A program made the position numbers and the translations under genes. Under the pieces are notes generated by a model. It saw only the letters and a list, made by a program, of their open reading frames with translations, had not been told where the DNA came from and did no database searches. DNA of 40,388 nt, taken from contig JAUXQB010000087.1 in assembly GCA_030685215.1 (NCBI GenBank), positions 1 to 40,388 of the forward strand, read 5' to 3'. How positions within the stretch are numbered: the first letter of the stretch is position 1; every line of letters begins with the position of its first letter. This DNA comes from Actinomycetota bacterium (GTDB lineage: Bacteria; Actinomycetota; Acidimicrobiia; Acidimicrobiales; Ilumatobacteraceae). Positions 23,395-31,152 of this stretch are shown here, piece after piece.

Positions 23395-24335
23395 GCGGCG
23401 CCACGCCGCACGCAGGTGAGCACTCGCTGCAGCGCGATCTGCGTGTGATGGGCTGCACGTCGTACATCGTCGTGCACGGTGGCACCGTCGAGATGCTCGA
23501 TGCCGCCGAGCGCCGCCTGCGCGAGCTGGAGGCGTGGTGGAGCCGGTTCCTCGACGACAGCGACATCACGCGCGCGAACCGTGCTGCCGGTCGGCCGACC
23601 GTCGTGCATCCCGACACGCTCGCCGTGGTCAGCCGAGCACTCGATGCGTGGCGCCAGACCAACGGTCGCTTCGACATCACCGTGCTGCCGTCGCTGCTGC
23701 AACACGGGTACACGCACAGCACGGTCACGCACCGCGCGGCACCGTCGCTTGCGGGCACTCGCGTCGGCACCAGCGCCTTCGTCGGCGTCGACTACGACGC
23801 GTCCACGCTCACCGTTCCGTTCGACTCCGCCATCGACCTGGGCGGCATCGGCAAGGGCTTCGCGGCCGACGTCGTCGCCGAGGAGCTGCTCGAGGCCGGT
23901 GCTACCGGTGCGGTGGTGAACGTCGGCGGCGACCTGGTGGTGCTGGGCGTGCCGAGTGACGATGCCTCGTGGTACGTGGGCATCGAGGATCCTCGCGATC
24001 CGCCCGCGCTGGTCGCGACCTTGCGCATGCAGTCCGGCGGGTTGGCGACCTCCGGAACAACCATCCGGCGGTGGACCGACGCCGACGGCGCCGAGGCGCA
24101 CCACGTCATCGACCCGACCAGCGGCCGCCCGTCGGCCGCCGGCGTGATCTCCGCCACCGTGCTGGCCGCCGATGCCGCGACCGCGGAGGCGTTCGCCACT
24201 GCCGCGATGATGCTGCCCGGCGCCGAGGCGATGGCCATGCTCGACGCGGTGCACCTCGCCGGCCTCGCGGTGGACCGCGACGGCGCAGTGTTCACCACCG
24301 CGACGCTGAGTGCCTTCACAGAGGTCAGCGCGTGA
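23391..24335 (+). CDS. apbE: FAD:protein FMN transferase (ApbE family)
   Basis: This is a 314-aa protein coupled by ATGA to the previous gene. ApbE covalently attaches FMN to Thr/Ser of partner proteins, using FAD and Mg. Family motifs are in order: 'RVMGCTSYIVV', 'GRFDITVLPSLL', 'DLGGIGKGFAADVV', 'AVVNVGGDLVVLG', 'LATSGTTIRRW', 'HHVIDPTSGRP' and the metal-site helix 'LAADAATAEAFATAAMM'. No signal peptide or lipobox is seen, so this copy looks cytoplasmic, unlike most exported ApbE lipoproteins. No protein in the locus carries a clear FMN_bind domain or a D..(S/T)GAT target, so the substrate is unknown. Confidence 0.93.
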   Translation: MSGATPHAGEHSLQRDLRVMGCTSYIVVHGGTVEMLDAAERRLRELEAWWSRFLDDSDITRANRAAGRPTVVHPDTLAVVSRALDAWRQTNGRFDITVLPSLLQHGYTHSTVTHRAAPSLAGTRVGTSAFVGVDYDASTLTVPFDSAIDLGGIGKGFAADVVAEELLEAGATGAVVNVGGDLVVLGVPSDDASWYVGIEDPRDPPALVATLRMQSGGLATSGTTIRRWTDADGAEAHHVIDPTSGRPSAAGVISATVLAADAATAEAFATAAMMLPGAEAMAMLDAVHLAGLAVDRDGAVFTTATLSAFTEVSA

Positions 24336-24898
24336 ACGAGCACTCGATGTGGTACCTCTCGCGTGCGAGCGGCATGGTGGCGTGGATCGTGCTGGGCATC
24401 ACCTGTCTGTGGGGCATCCTGCTCGTCACGCGCATGCTGAAGCCGGCCGACCGCCCGGCCTGGCTGCTCGACCTCCACCGCTACCTCGGGGTGCTGTCAC
24501 TGGTCACCACTGCGGCCCACATGGCCGCGCTCGTCGGCGACAACTACGTGTACTTCGGTTGGCGCGAGTTGTTCGTGCCCCAGGCCAGCCCGTGGAACAC
24601 CGTCGCCATCTCGTGGGGCGTCATCGCGTTCTACCTGCTGGTGGTCATCCAGGTGTCGTCGTGGGCGATGAAGTGGTTGCCGCGCAGGCTGTGGCACGCG
24701 GTGCACCTGCTGTCGTACGCGCTGTTCGCGATGGTCACGGTGCACGGGTTCATGGCCGGCAGCGACAGCACCAACATCGTGTTCTTCGCAGTGGCGTGCG
24801 GTGGCATCGCCATCCTCACGTTCGCGTTCGTCGCGCGTGTGCTGCAGGGACGTGCCAAGCGAGTGCAGCGTGTAGCCCGTCTTGATGCTCAAGGGTAG
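24332..24898 (+). CDS. Ferric-reductase-like bis-heme membrane protein (no flavin domain)
   Basis: This is a 188-aa protein with five membrane helices, GTG start overlapping the apbE stop. Two His pairs fit the two-heme pattern of ferric reductase/NOX-type domains: H49 and H63 in one helix (DLHRYLG ... AAHMAAL) and H125 and H138 in another (AVHLLSY ... VTVHGFM). The protein ends shortly after the last helix, so the FAD/NAD(P)H module found in full ferric reductases is absent. It could pass electrons across the membrane to an outer acceptor such as Fe(III) or a flavinylated partner. The stop codon lies inside the iron box that controls the next gene. Confidence 0.85.
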   Translation: MNEHSMWYLSRASGMVAWIVLGITCLWGILLVTRMLKPADRPAWLLDLHRYLGVLSLVTTAAHMAALVGDNYVYFGWRELFVPQASPWNTVAISWGVIAFYLLVVIQVSSWAMKWLPRRLWHAVHLLSYALFAMVTVHGFMAGSDSTNIVFFAVACGGIAILTFAFVARVLQGRAKRVQRVARLDAQG

Positions 24899-24913
24899 GT
24901 ATGCCTAACATCA
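24882..24913 (+). promoter_or_regulatory. Iron-box promoter of the DtxR-family gene
   Basis: TTGATG (24882-24887) and TAACAT (24906-24911) are 18 nt apart; the -10 ends 6 nt before ATG 24918, so the message is probably leaderless. A DtxR/IdeR-like box at 24895-24913 (GTAGGTATGCCTAACATCA) overlaps the -10; it matches the known consensus in the AGGT-N3-CCTAAC core. This suggests iron-dependent autoregulation of the DtxR gene and the transporter genes behind it. Confidence 0.75.
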
Positions 24914-24917
24914 CCAC

Positions 24918-25619
24918 ATGAGCGGACCCGCTGCGTACTGTGAAGCGATCTTCGAGCTCGCGGAGGACGAGATCGACACCGTCCGCATCCGTGTGGCCGA
25001 ACGGTTGGGGGTGTCGCGCGCCGCCGTCTCGGAGATGGTGCAGCGCCTGGTGGAGATGGAGCTGGTGCGCCTCGAGGGCACGTCGATCCGGCTGACCGGC
25101 AGCGGCCGCGAGCTCGCCGAGCAGAGCGTGCGGCGGCACCGCCTGGCCGAGCGGCTGCTGGTCGACGTGCTCGGCCTGGGGTGGGCCGAAGCGCACGAGA
25201 TCGCCGGCACCTGGCAGCACGTCATCAACGATCGCACCGAGGCGGCCATCGACCGAGTACTCGGCTCGCCCACCACCTGCCCGCACGGCAACCCGATTCC
25301 CGGGTCCACTCCCGACGGCGCTCGCACGGCCGGCCTCGATCCGATGGCGGTCGGTCAGATGGCCGTCGGGTCGGTGGGCACCGTGTCGCGGGTGACCGAG
25401 CAGCTGGAGGTGCAGCCGGGCATGCTGGCATCGCTGGAACATGCCGGGCTGGTTCCCGGCACTCGCGTGGAAGTGCTGTCGATCGGCCACGACGGGTCGC
25501 TCGCGGTGCGAGCGTCGCGAGGGGTGCTCGCGCTCAGCAGCGCCACCGCCGCTCGCATCCTGGTCACCCCCGGCGACCTCGGCCAGATCAGCGACGCGGT
25601 GGCCCGTGGCCGTCACTGA
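24918..25619 (+). CDS. DtxR/IdeR-family metal-dependent repressor with altered primary metal site
   Basis: This is a 233-aa protein with the three DtxR domains: winged HTH (1-65), metal/dimer domain (66-135, with 'HRLAERLLVDVLGLGW' and 'PTTCPHGNPIPG') and an SH3/FeoA-like domain (about 150-225). By alignment from memory with mycobacterial IdeR, ancillary-site residues H74, E78 and H93 are kept, as is primary-site H101, but the other primary ligands differ: Met10 is Ala6, Cys102 is Gly97 and Glu105 is Gln100. Metal choice or affinity may therefore differ. It sits between the electron-transfer module and the Fe transporter genes, with iron boxes before itself and at 28615-28656, which it probably binds. 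Confidence 0.88.
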   Translation: MSGPAAYCEAIFELAEDEIDTVRIRVAERLGVSRAAVSEMVQRLVEMELVRLEGTSIRLTGSGRELAEQSVRRHRLAERLLVDVLGLGWAEAHEIAGTWQHVINDRTEAAIDRVLGSPTTCPHGNPIPGSTPDGARTAGLDPMAVGQMAVGSVGTVSRVTEQLEVQPGMLASLEHAGLVPGTRVEVLSIGHDGSLAVRASRGVLALSSATAARILVTPGDLGQISDAVARGRH

Positions 25620-26724
25620 CGCCACCGTCACCGTCACCGACGCCACCGTCACCGACGCAGCGTTGCCGATCTCCGGACTCGGCCACCTGCCGGCATCTAT
25701 TCGGGCTGCCGCACCGGCGCGCAGCCGGCGGTTCAGCACCAAGGCGATCGGGCTCGTCGGCTGTGCCGGTGCACTCGGGATCACCCTGCTGCTGTCACTC
25801 GCCATCGGCACCAAGCCGATCGCACTCGGCGACGTCGTCCGCGCGTTCACCGCGTTCGACGGGTCGAACGATCATCTCGTGGTGCGTGAACTGCGGTTGC
25901 CACGCACCTTGGTGGGGCTGGTGGTCGGTGCCGCGCTCGGCATGGCCGGCGCGCTGATGCAGGCCATCACCCGCAACCCGCTCGCCGATCCCGGGCTGCT
26001 CGGCGTCAACGCCGGCGCGGCGCTCGCGGTGGTCACCGCCATCTGGATGTTCGACTTCACGTCCGTCGGCTCGCTGGTGTGGTTCGCGTTCCTCGGCGCA
26101 GCGATCACGTCGGTGCTGGTGTTCGCGCTGGGGTCGCTGGGTCGCGGCGGTGCGACACCGGTGCGCCTGGCCCTCGCCGGTGCGGCGCTGTCGGCACTGC
26201 TGGCGTCGTTCACGTCGGCCATCACGCTGCTCGACCAGGCGACGCTCGACCAGTATCGGTTCTGGGCGGTCGGCTCGCTGGGCGGTCGCGACGAGACGGT
26301 GCTGATGCAGGTGTCGCCGTTCATCGCCGTCGGTCTGGTGCTCGGTCTCTGCTGCGCGTGGCCGCTCAACACGATGGGCCTCGGCGAGGAGACGGCCCGC
26401 GCGCTGGGCACGCGCGTCGGCTGGACCCGTGCGGTCACCGCGCTCGCGGTGACGTTGCTCTGCGGCGCGGCAACCGCCGCGTGCGGACCCATCGCGTTCG
26501 TCGGGCTAGTGGTGCCACTCGCTGCACGCGCGTTCACCGGGCCGGACCAGCGCTGGCTGTTGCCGTACTCGGCGCTGCTCGGGCCGGTGGTGCTGCTGAG
26601 CTGCGACATCGTCGGCCGTGTCGTCGCGAGACCGGCGGAGGTGCAGGTGGGCATCATGACCGCAGCGCTCGGTGGACCTGCGTTCGTGTGGCTGGTGCGC
26701 CGAGTGCGGATGGCCCAACTGTGA
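25606..26724 (+). CDS. FecCD-family iron/heme ABC permease, first
   Basis: This is a 372-aa permease with about ten membrane helices. Family motifs are 'LRLPRTLVGLVVGAALGMAG', 'QAITRNPLADPGLLGVNAGA' and 'ACGPIAFVGLVVPLAARAF'. Such permeases carry Fe-siderophores, heme or cobalamin with a binding protein and an ATPase. GTG 25606 lies inside the end of the DtxR gene (14-nt overlap). The first 60 residues are a non-membrane, Thr/Val/Asp-rich leader made by a DNA tandem repeat. The next gene codes a second permease, so the pore is probably a FepD/FepG-like heterodimer. Confidence 0.93.
   Translation: MAVTDATVTVTDATVTDAALPISGLGHLPASIRAAAPARSRRFSTKAIGLVGCAGALGITLLLSLAIGTKPIALGDVVRAFTAFDGSNDHLVVRELRLPRTLVGLVVGAALGMAGALMQAITRNPLADPGLLGVNAGAALAVVTAIWMFDFTSVGSLVWFAFLGAAITSVLVFALGSLGRGGATPVRLALAGAALSALLASFTSAITLLDQATLDQYRFWAVGSLGGRDETVLMQVSPFIAVGLVLGLCCAWPLNTMGLGEETARALGTRVGWTRAVTALAVTLLCGAATAACGPIAFVGLVVPLAARAFTGPDQRWLLPYSALLGPVVLLSCDIVGRVVARPAEVQVGIMTAALGGPAFVWLVRRVRMAQL
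25612..25660 (+). repeat. Short tandem repeat in the permease N-terminus
   Basis: The 15-bp unit GTCACYGACGCCACC occurs about three times, with one extra GTCACC between copies, and codes VTDAT units. It overlaps the end of the DtxR gene only at its first copy. Confidence 0.6.
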
Positions 26725-27788
26725 GCGTGCAGGCAGCGCCGGCGCGTCCCGCGTTCGTCACCGGTCGCGTAGCGCGCGGGTGCTCGTGGTCGGTGCGGTT
26801 CGATCCACACGCTCTCGGCGTGTGCGCGGTGCTCGCCGCACTGGTGGTCGTGGTCGGGTGCTGGTCGATCAGCGTCGGCGACTTCCCGATCCCCATCACC
26901 GACGTGGTGGCCACGATCTTCGGTGGCGGCAGCGATGACGCGCAGTTCATCGTCGAGACGCTGCGCCTGCCGCGTGTGCTCACCGGCATCATGGTGGGCG
27001 CGGCGTTCGCGGTGGCGGGCTCCATCTTCCAGTCGCTCGCACAGAACCCACTCGCTTCACCCGACGTCATCGGCTTCAACTCCGGCGCGGCGCTGGGTGC
27101 CGTGTTCACCATCGTCACCATTGGCGGCAGTTCGCTGCAGGTGTCGATCGGGGCACTCGTGGGCGGCTTCGCCACCGCGCTGCTGGTGTACTCGCTCGCC
27201 TGGAAGCGCGGGGTGCACGGCTATCGGCTGGTGCTGGTGGGCATCGGCATCGGCTTCGCCGTGAGCGCGGTGAACGACTACCTCATCACACGCGCCAACA
27301 TCTACGACGTGCAGCGCGCCGCTGTGTGGCTCACCGGCTCGCTCAACGGACGCGGATGGAACCATGTGCGACCGGTCGGTCTCGGCCTGCTCGTCCTGCT
27401 GCCGCCGGCGGTGTTCCTCGGTCGCCGGATGCGGCTGCTCGAACTGGGCGCCGACACCGCCGCTGCGCTCGGTGTGCACGTGGGCCGCAGCCGCGCCGCG
27501 CTCGCGCTCGTCGGCGTCGCGCTCGCCGCACTCGCCACCGCGTCGGCCGGCCCGATCGGCTTCGTCGCACTCGTCTCGCCACCTATCGCTCGCCGGCTGG
27601 TGCGCTCGCCGGGCGTCACCGTCGTGCCGGCGGCGCTGGTCGGGGCGTTGCTCACCGTGACCGCCGATCTTGCCGCCCGAAGGGTGTTCGCACCCACCGA
27701 ACTGCCCGTGGGCATCGCCACCGCGGTGATCGGCGCGCCGTACCTGCTGTGGCTGCTGACCCGTGAGATCCGAAGTGGAGCGATGTGA
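26721..27788 (+). CDS. FecCD-family iron/heme ABC permease, second
   Basis: This is a 355-aa permease with GTG start overlapping the previous stop (GTGA). Motifs are 'LRLPRVLTGIMVGAAFAVAG', 'QSLAQNPLASPDVIGFNSGA', 'WLTGSLNGRGWNHV' and 'ASAGPIGFVALVSPPIARRL'. It is the FepG-like partner of the first permease. Hydrophobic helices begin after about residue 30. It overlaps the ATPase gene at TGATG. The pair plus one ATPase makes a complete type-II importer core, to be served by the two binding lipoproteins encoded downstream. Confidence 0.93.
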   Translation: MSVQAAPARPAFVTGRVARGCSWSVRFDPHALGVCAVLAALVVVVGCWSISVGDFPIPITDVVATIFGGGSDDAQFIVETLRLPRVLTGIMVGAAFAVAGSIFQSLAQNPLASPDVIGFNSGAALGAVFTIVTIGGSSLQVSIGALVGGFATALLVYSLAWKRGVHGYRLVLVGIGIGFAVSAVNDYLITRANIYDVQRAAVWLTGSLNGRGWNHVRPVGLGLLVLLPPAVFLGRRMRLLELGADTAAALGVHVGRSRAALALVGVALAALATASAGPIGFVALVSPPIARRLVRSPGVTVVPAALVGALLTVTADLAARRVFAPTELPVGIATAVIGAPYLLWLLTREIRSGAM

Positions 27789-28612
27789 TGGACGACGTGC
27801 ACTCGAGGCTGGAGGCGCAGTCGATCCGCGTCGGTTACGACGAGCGGGTGATCATCGACGACCTCACCATGCACGTGCCCGACGGGCGCATCACGGCGGT
27901 GGTGGGTGCCAACGCGTGTGGCAAGTCGACGCTGCTCCGCGCACTCGCGCGGCTGCTGAAGCCGGCGTGTGGCACGGTGCTGCTCGACGGCGAGTCGATC
28001 CACTCGATGCGGACCAAGGAGGTGGCGCGACGCCTCGGCTTGCTGCCGCAGTCGGCCATCGCGCCCGACGGCATCACGGTGGCCGACCTGGTGGCGCGTG
28101 GGCGCGCCCCTCATCAACGCCTGCTGCAGCAGTGGTCGCGAGAGGACGAAGCGGCGGTGATCGGTGCGATGGAGGTGACCAACACGCTCGACCTCGCGCA
28201 CCGACCGGTCGACGAGTTGTCCGGCGGCCAGCGGCAGCGGGTGTGGATCGCGCTCACCCTCGCGCAGCGAACGCCGTTGCTGCTGCTCGACGAACCGACG
28301 ACGTTCCTCGACATCGCGCACCAGGTGGAGGTGCTCGATCTGGTCGCGGAGCTGAACGAACGCGACGGCACGACGGTGGTGATGGTGTTGCACGATCTCA
28401 ACCAGGCGTGCCGGTACGCGCACCACGTCATCGCGATGAAGGGCGGGGCCGTCGTCGCGAGCGGCGTCCCCACCGACGTGATCACCTCGACGCTGGTGCG
28501 CGACGTGTTCGGGCTCGACTGCGTGGTCATCGACGACCCCGTGGCCGGTACTCCGCTGGTGGTGCCGGCGGCGCGGCGGCCGTCGTGTGCTGCTGCGGCG
28601 CTCGTCGGCTGA
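27788..28612 (+). CDS. FepC/FecE-type ABC ATPase
   Basis: This is a 274-aa ATPase. Walker A is G40-T48 (GANACGKST), Q-loop Q88, signature LSGGQ 144-148, Walker B ending DEP at 168-170 (LLLLDEP), H-loop H202 in 'MVLHDLNQACRYAHH'. These, plus 'ITVADLVARGRAPHQ', are typical of Fe-siderophore/heme importers. I take ATG 27788 because it overlaps the permease stop (TGATG); GTG 27785 would add one residue. It ends just before the double-iron-box promoter, so it is the last gene of the DtxR-transporter unit. Confidence 0.95.
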   Translation: MDDVHSRLEAQSIRVGYDERVIIDDLTMHVPDGRITAVVGANACGKSTLLRALARLLKPACGTVLLDGESIHSMRTKEVARRLGLLPQSAIAPDGITVADLVARGRAPHQRLLQQWSREDEAAVIGAMEVTNTLDLAHRPVDELSGGQRQRVWIALTLAQRTPLLLLDEPTTFLDIAHQVEVLDLVAELNERDGTTVVMVLHDLNQACRYAHHVIAMKGGAVVASGVPTDVITSTLVRDVFGLDCVVIDDPVAGTPLVVPAARRPSCAAAALVG

Positions 28613-28614
28613 GA

Positions 28615-28661
28615 ATAGGTATGCCTTTCAACTTGTATTAGGTCTACCTAACAACTAGGTT
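28615..28661 (+). promoter_or_regulatory. Promoter with two iron boxes before the binding-protein genes
   Basis: TTGTAT (28633-28638) and TAGGTT (28656-28661) are 17 nt apart. Box 1 is 28615-28633 (ATAGGTATGCCTTTCAACT) and ends on the -35. Box 2 is 28638-28656 (TTAGGTCTACCTAACAACT) and fills the spacer. Both match the DtxR/IdeR consensus, box 2 best. A repressor bound here would block RNA polymerase, so strong iron repression is expected. The -10 ends 8 nt before ATG 28670. Confidence 0.8.
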
Positions 28662-28669
28662 GTGTCGCC

Positions 28670-28735
28670 ATGACGCCGCCCGACGAACCTTCCGTGCGCT
28701 ACGCCGAGCAGGTGTTGCAGGAGAGCGCGACATGA
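28670..28735 (+). CDS. Possible 21-codon leader ORF
   Basis: ATG 28670 opens a 21-codon frame (MTPPDEPSVR ... LQESAT) that stops at TGA 28733-28735 and overlaps the next start (ATGA at 28732-28735). It begins 8 nt after the -10, so it could be translated from a leaderless message and couple translation to the binding-protein gene. Seventeen of its 20 internal codons end in G or C. Its 3' part also contains the AGGAGA ribosome site of the next gene. No family is recognised. Confidence 0.45.
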   Translation: MTPPDEPSVRYAEQVLQESAT

Positions 28736-29703
28736 GTCGTGCCCGCCGATCGGCGCTCATGATCGTGGGACTTCTCGCCGTCGGTGCGTGCACGTCGGAG
28801 CCGCGCGCAACGGCGGCCACCACGCCCACGTCGGAGGCCGGCCCCCTCCTGCCGGTGAGCCTGGTCGACGGCACGGGCACCGCGGTCACCATCACCTCCG
28901 TGGATCGCATCGTGCCCGTCGACGGCGATCTCGCGGAGATCGTGTTCGCGCTCGGCCTCGGCGACCGAGTGGTGGCCACCGACATCTCGGCCACCTATCC
29001 GGCAGCGGCCGACGAGCTGCCGGAGATCGGCTATCAGCGCGCCCTGAACCCTGAGCCGATCGCGGCGATGGAGCCCACCGTGGTGCTCGCCACCGATCTG
29101 GCCCGTCCGGCGGAGACGCTGGAACAGCTGCGCGGTCTGGGCATCGCCGTGGTCGTGATCGAGCGCACGATGAGCATCGACGGGTTCGCCGCGAAGGTGC
29201 AGGCGGTGGCCGACGCGCTCGGCGTGCCACAGCGTGGCGCCGCGCTGGTGAGCACCATGCAGGCACAGGTCGCCGACGCGCGAGCCGCGGCACTTCAGGC
29301 GGGAGGCTCGCCACGCGTACTCGCGCTGTACCTGCGCGGCGAGCAGGTGCAGCTGATCTTCGGTCAGGGCACCGGCATCGATGCCGTGCTGCCCGCCGTC
29401 GGCGCCGTCGACGTCTCCACCGAACTGGGCATCGTCGACACGCAGCAGATGACCGCCGAGGCGATGTTGTTGGCAGCGCCCGACGTGCTGCTCGTCACCA
29501 CGTCCGGTCTCGAATCGGTCGGTGGCATCGACGGTCTGCTCGCCATCCCCGGCATCGCGCGCACGCCTGCCGGTCGCGAGCGGCGCGTGCTCGCCTACGA
29601 GGACCAATACCTGCTCGGCGGCGGCCCTCGCATCGGCGACCTGATGCTCGAGCTCGTCCGCGATCTCCACCCCTCCACTCCCAACACAGAAGGAACACCA
29701 TGA
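28732..29703 (+). CDS. HmuT-like heme ABC substrate-binding lipoprotein
   Basis: This is a 323-aa lipoprotein with lipobox VGAC and C20; ATG 28732 follows AGGAGA. The mature part is a two-lobed class III binding protein. 'PEIGYQRALNPEPIAAMEPTV' and 'GLGDRVVATDISATYP' follow the HmuT/ShuT heme-binding pattern rather than the FepB pattern. It should capture heme outside the membrane and hand it to the permease pair encoded upstream. A longer frame from 28660 exists but would bury the signal peptide. Its stop overlaps the next start (ATGA). Iron control is expected from the boxes at 28615-28656. Confidence 0.88.
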   Translation: MSRARRSALMIVGLLAVGACTSEPRATAATTPTSEAGPLLPVSLVDGTGTAVTITSVDRIVPVDGDLAEIVFALGLGDRVVATDISATYPAAADELPEIGYQRALNPEPIAAMEPTVVLATDLARPAETLEQLRGLGIAVVVIERTMSIDGFAAKVQAVADALGVPQRGAALVSTMQAQVADARAAALQAGGSPRVLALYLRGEQVQLIFGQGTGIDAVLPAVGAVDVSTELGIVDTQQMTAEAMLLAAPDVLLVTTSGLESVGGIDGLLAIPGIARTPAGRERRVLAYEDQYLLGGGPRIGDLMLELVRDLHPSTPNTEGTP

Positions 29704-31124
29704 AGCAGCTGCTCTCCCTCCTCACCATCGCCGGATTGGCGCTGGTCGCATGTGGACGCGACGACGAATCGTCCTCCACTGCGTCCAGCCCCAGCACGGG
29801 CGAGTCGACCGCGGCGACCGATCCCGCCGCGGCCGACTCGTTCCCCGTCACCATCGAGCACAAGTACGGCGAGACCACCGTTCCCGAGGAGCCGACGCGT
29901 GTCGTGTCGATCGGCTTCTCCGACCAGGACCTGTTGCTGGCACTCGGTGTCACTCCCATCGCGATCCGCGACTGGTACGGCGACCAGCCGTACGCCACCT
30001 GGCCGTGGGCACAGGACGAGCTCGGCGACGCGGAGCCGGAAGTGCTCTCCAGCACCGAGCTGAACTTCGAGCAGATCGCGGCGCTCGATCCCGATCTGAT
30101 CGTGGGCGTGTCGTCGGGCATGACCGACGCCGACTACGCCACGCTGTCGCAGATCGCCCCGACCCTCGCCCAGTCGGGTGACTACATCGACTACGGCATG
30201 CCGTGGGACGCGGCCACCGAGATGATCGGCGCGGCCACCGGCACGTCGGTGGAGGCCGCCGAGGTGATCGAGCGCGTCGAGGGCATGTTCGCCGCCGTGC
30301 GCGACGAGCACCCCGAGTTCACCGGCGCCACTGCCGGTGTCACGTTCCTCTTCGAGGGCGACCCGGGTGGCTACGCATCGCAGGACAGTCGGGCGCGCCT
30401 GCTGGGCGAGCTCGGGTTCGTCACCCCACCGGAGTTCGACGAGCTGTCGGGCGACGCGTTCTTCTTCACGGTGAGCTCGGAGGACATCTCGGTGCTCGAC
30501 ACCGACGTCATCGTGTGGATCGTCGGGTCCGACGACATCATCGCCGAGCTGGCCGAACTGCCCACGCGACAGGGCCTCACCGCCTTCGCCGAAGGTCGTG
30601 AAGTGGTCACCGACGCGCTGGTCAGCGGCGCCTTCTCGTTCGGCAGCCCGTTGAGCATCGAGTACCTGCTGGAGAACCTGGTGCCGGAACTGGCGCTCGC
30701 CGTCGACGGCGACCCGGCCACCGCGGTGCCGTCGGCCGAAGCGATCGGTGGCGGTGCCGCCGGCCCCGCGTCGGAGACCGGCGACGAGGCCGACGAGCAG
30801 GCAGCCATCGACACGTTCACCACCGTGTTCGACTCGGCCGTGCCGTTCGCCGACAAGGCCGACCTGTTGGAGAACGGTGCTGCGTTGCAGGCTGCGGCCG
30901 AGGCCTACACAGCGGCCGGCGAGACGATGGGCGGCATCACGTTGGCGCCCACCGGCGCGGTGATCGACGGCGACACGGCCACCATCACCTACGACGTGCT
31001 GTTCGGTGGCACCGCCGCCTACGAGGCGCTGACCAAGACCATCACCCGCGTCGACGGCGCGTGGATCGTGTCGCAGGCCGCGTTCTGCGAGTTCCTCTCG
31101 TCGGCCCGCGTCGTATGTCCGTGA
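29700..31124 (+). CDS. Fe-siderophore-binding lipoprotein fused to an MTB12-like domain
   Basis: This is a 474-aa lipoprotein (lipobox LVAC, C18). Residues about 45-345 are a FepB/FhuD-type binding protein: 'PEEPTRVVSIGFSDQDLLLALG', 'NFEQIAALDPDLIVGVSSGM' and 'YATLSQIAPTLAQ'. After a Gly/Ala/Glu linker, residues about 373-474 ('VFDSAVPFADKADLLENGAA' ... 'TKTITRVDGAWIVSQAAFCE') resemble mycobacterial low-molecular-weight antigen MTB12, by recall. The fused domain is unusual; it may bind a partner or the surface. It is coupled by ATGA to the heme-binding-protein gene, so one importer core may serve two ligand types. Confidence 0.85.
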   Translation: MKQLLSLLTIAGLALVACGRDDESSSTASSPSTGESTAATDPAAADSFPVTIEHKYGETTVPEEPTRVVSIGFSDQDLLLALGVTPIAIRDWYGDQPYATWPWAQDELGDAEPEVLSSTELNFEQIAALDPDLIVGVSSGMTDADYATLSQIAPTLAQSGDYIDYGMPWDAATEMIGAATGTSVEAAEVIERVEGMFAAVRDEHPEFTGATAGVTFLFEGDPGGYASQDSRARLLGELGFVTPPEFDELSGDAFFFTVSSEDISVLDTDVIVWIVGSDDIIAELAELPTRQGLTAFAEGREVVTDALVSGAFSFGSPLSIEYLLENLVPELALAVDGDPATAVPSAEAIGGGAAGPASETGDEADEQAAIDTFTTVFDSAVPFADKADLLENGAALQAAAEAYTAAGETMGGITLAPTGAVIDGDTATITYDVLFGGTAAYEALTKTITRVDGAWIVSQAAFCEFLSSARVVCP

Positions 31125-31152
31125 CCATCGTTCCCACCGACAGGAGCATCAC

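Noticed and set aside
28660-28731. Longer N-terminus for the heme-binding lipoprotein
   Set aside because: It would place 24 residues before a clear signal peptide and lipobox; ATG 28732 has its own AGGAGA.
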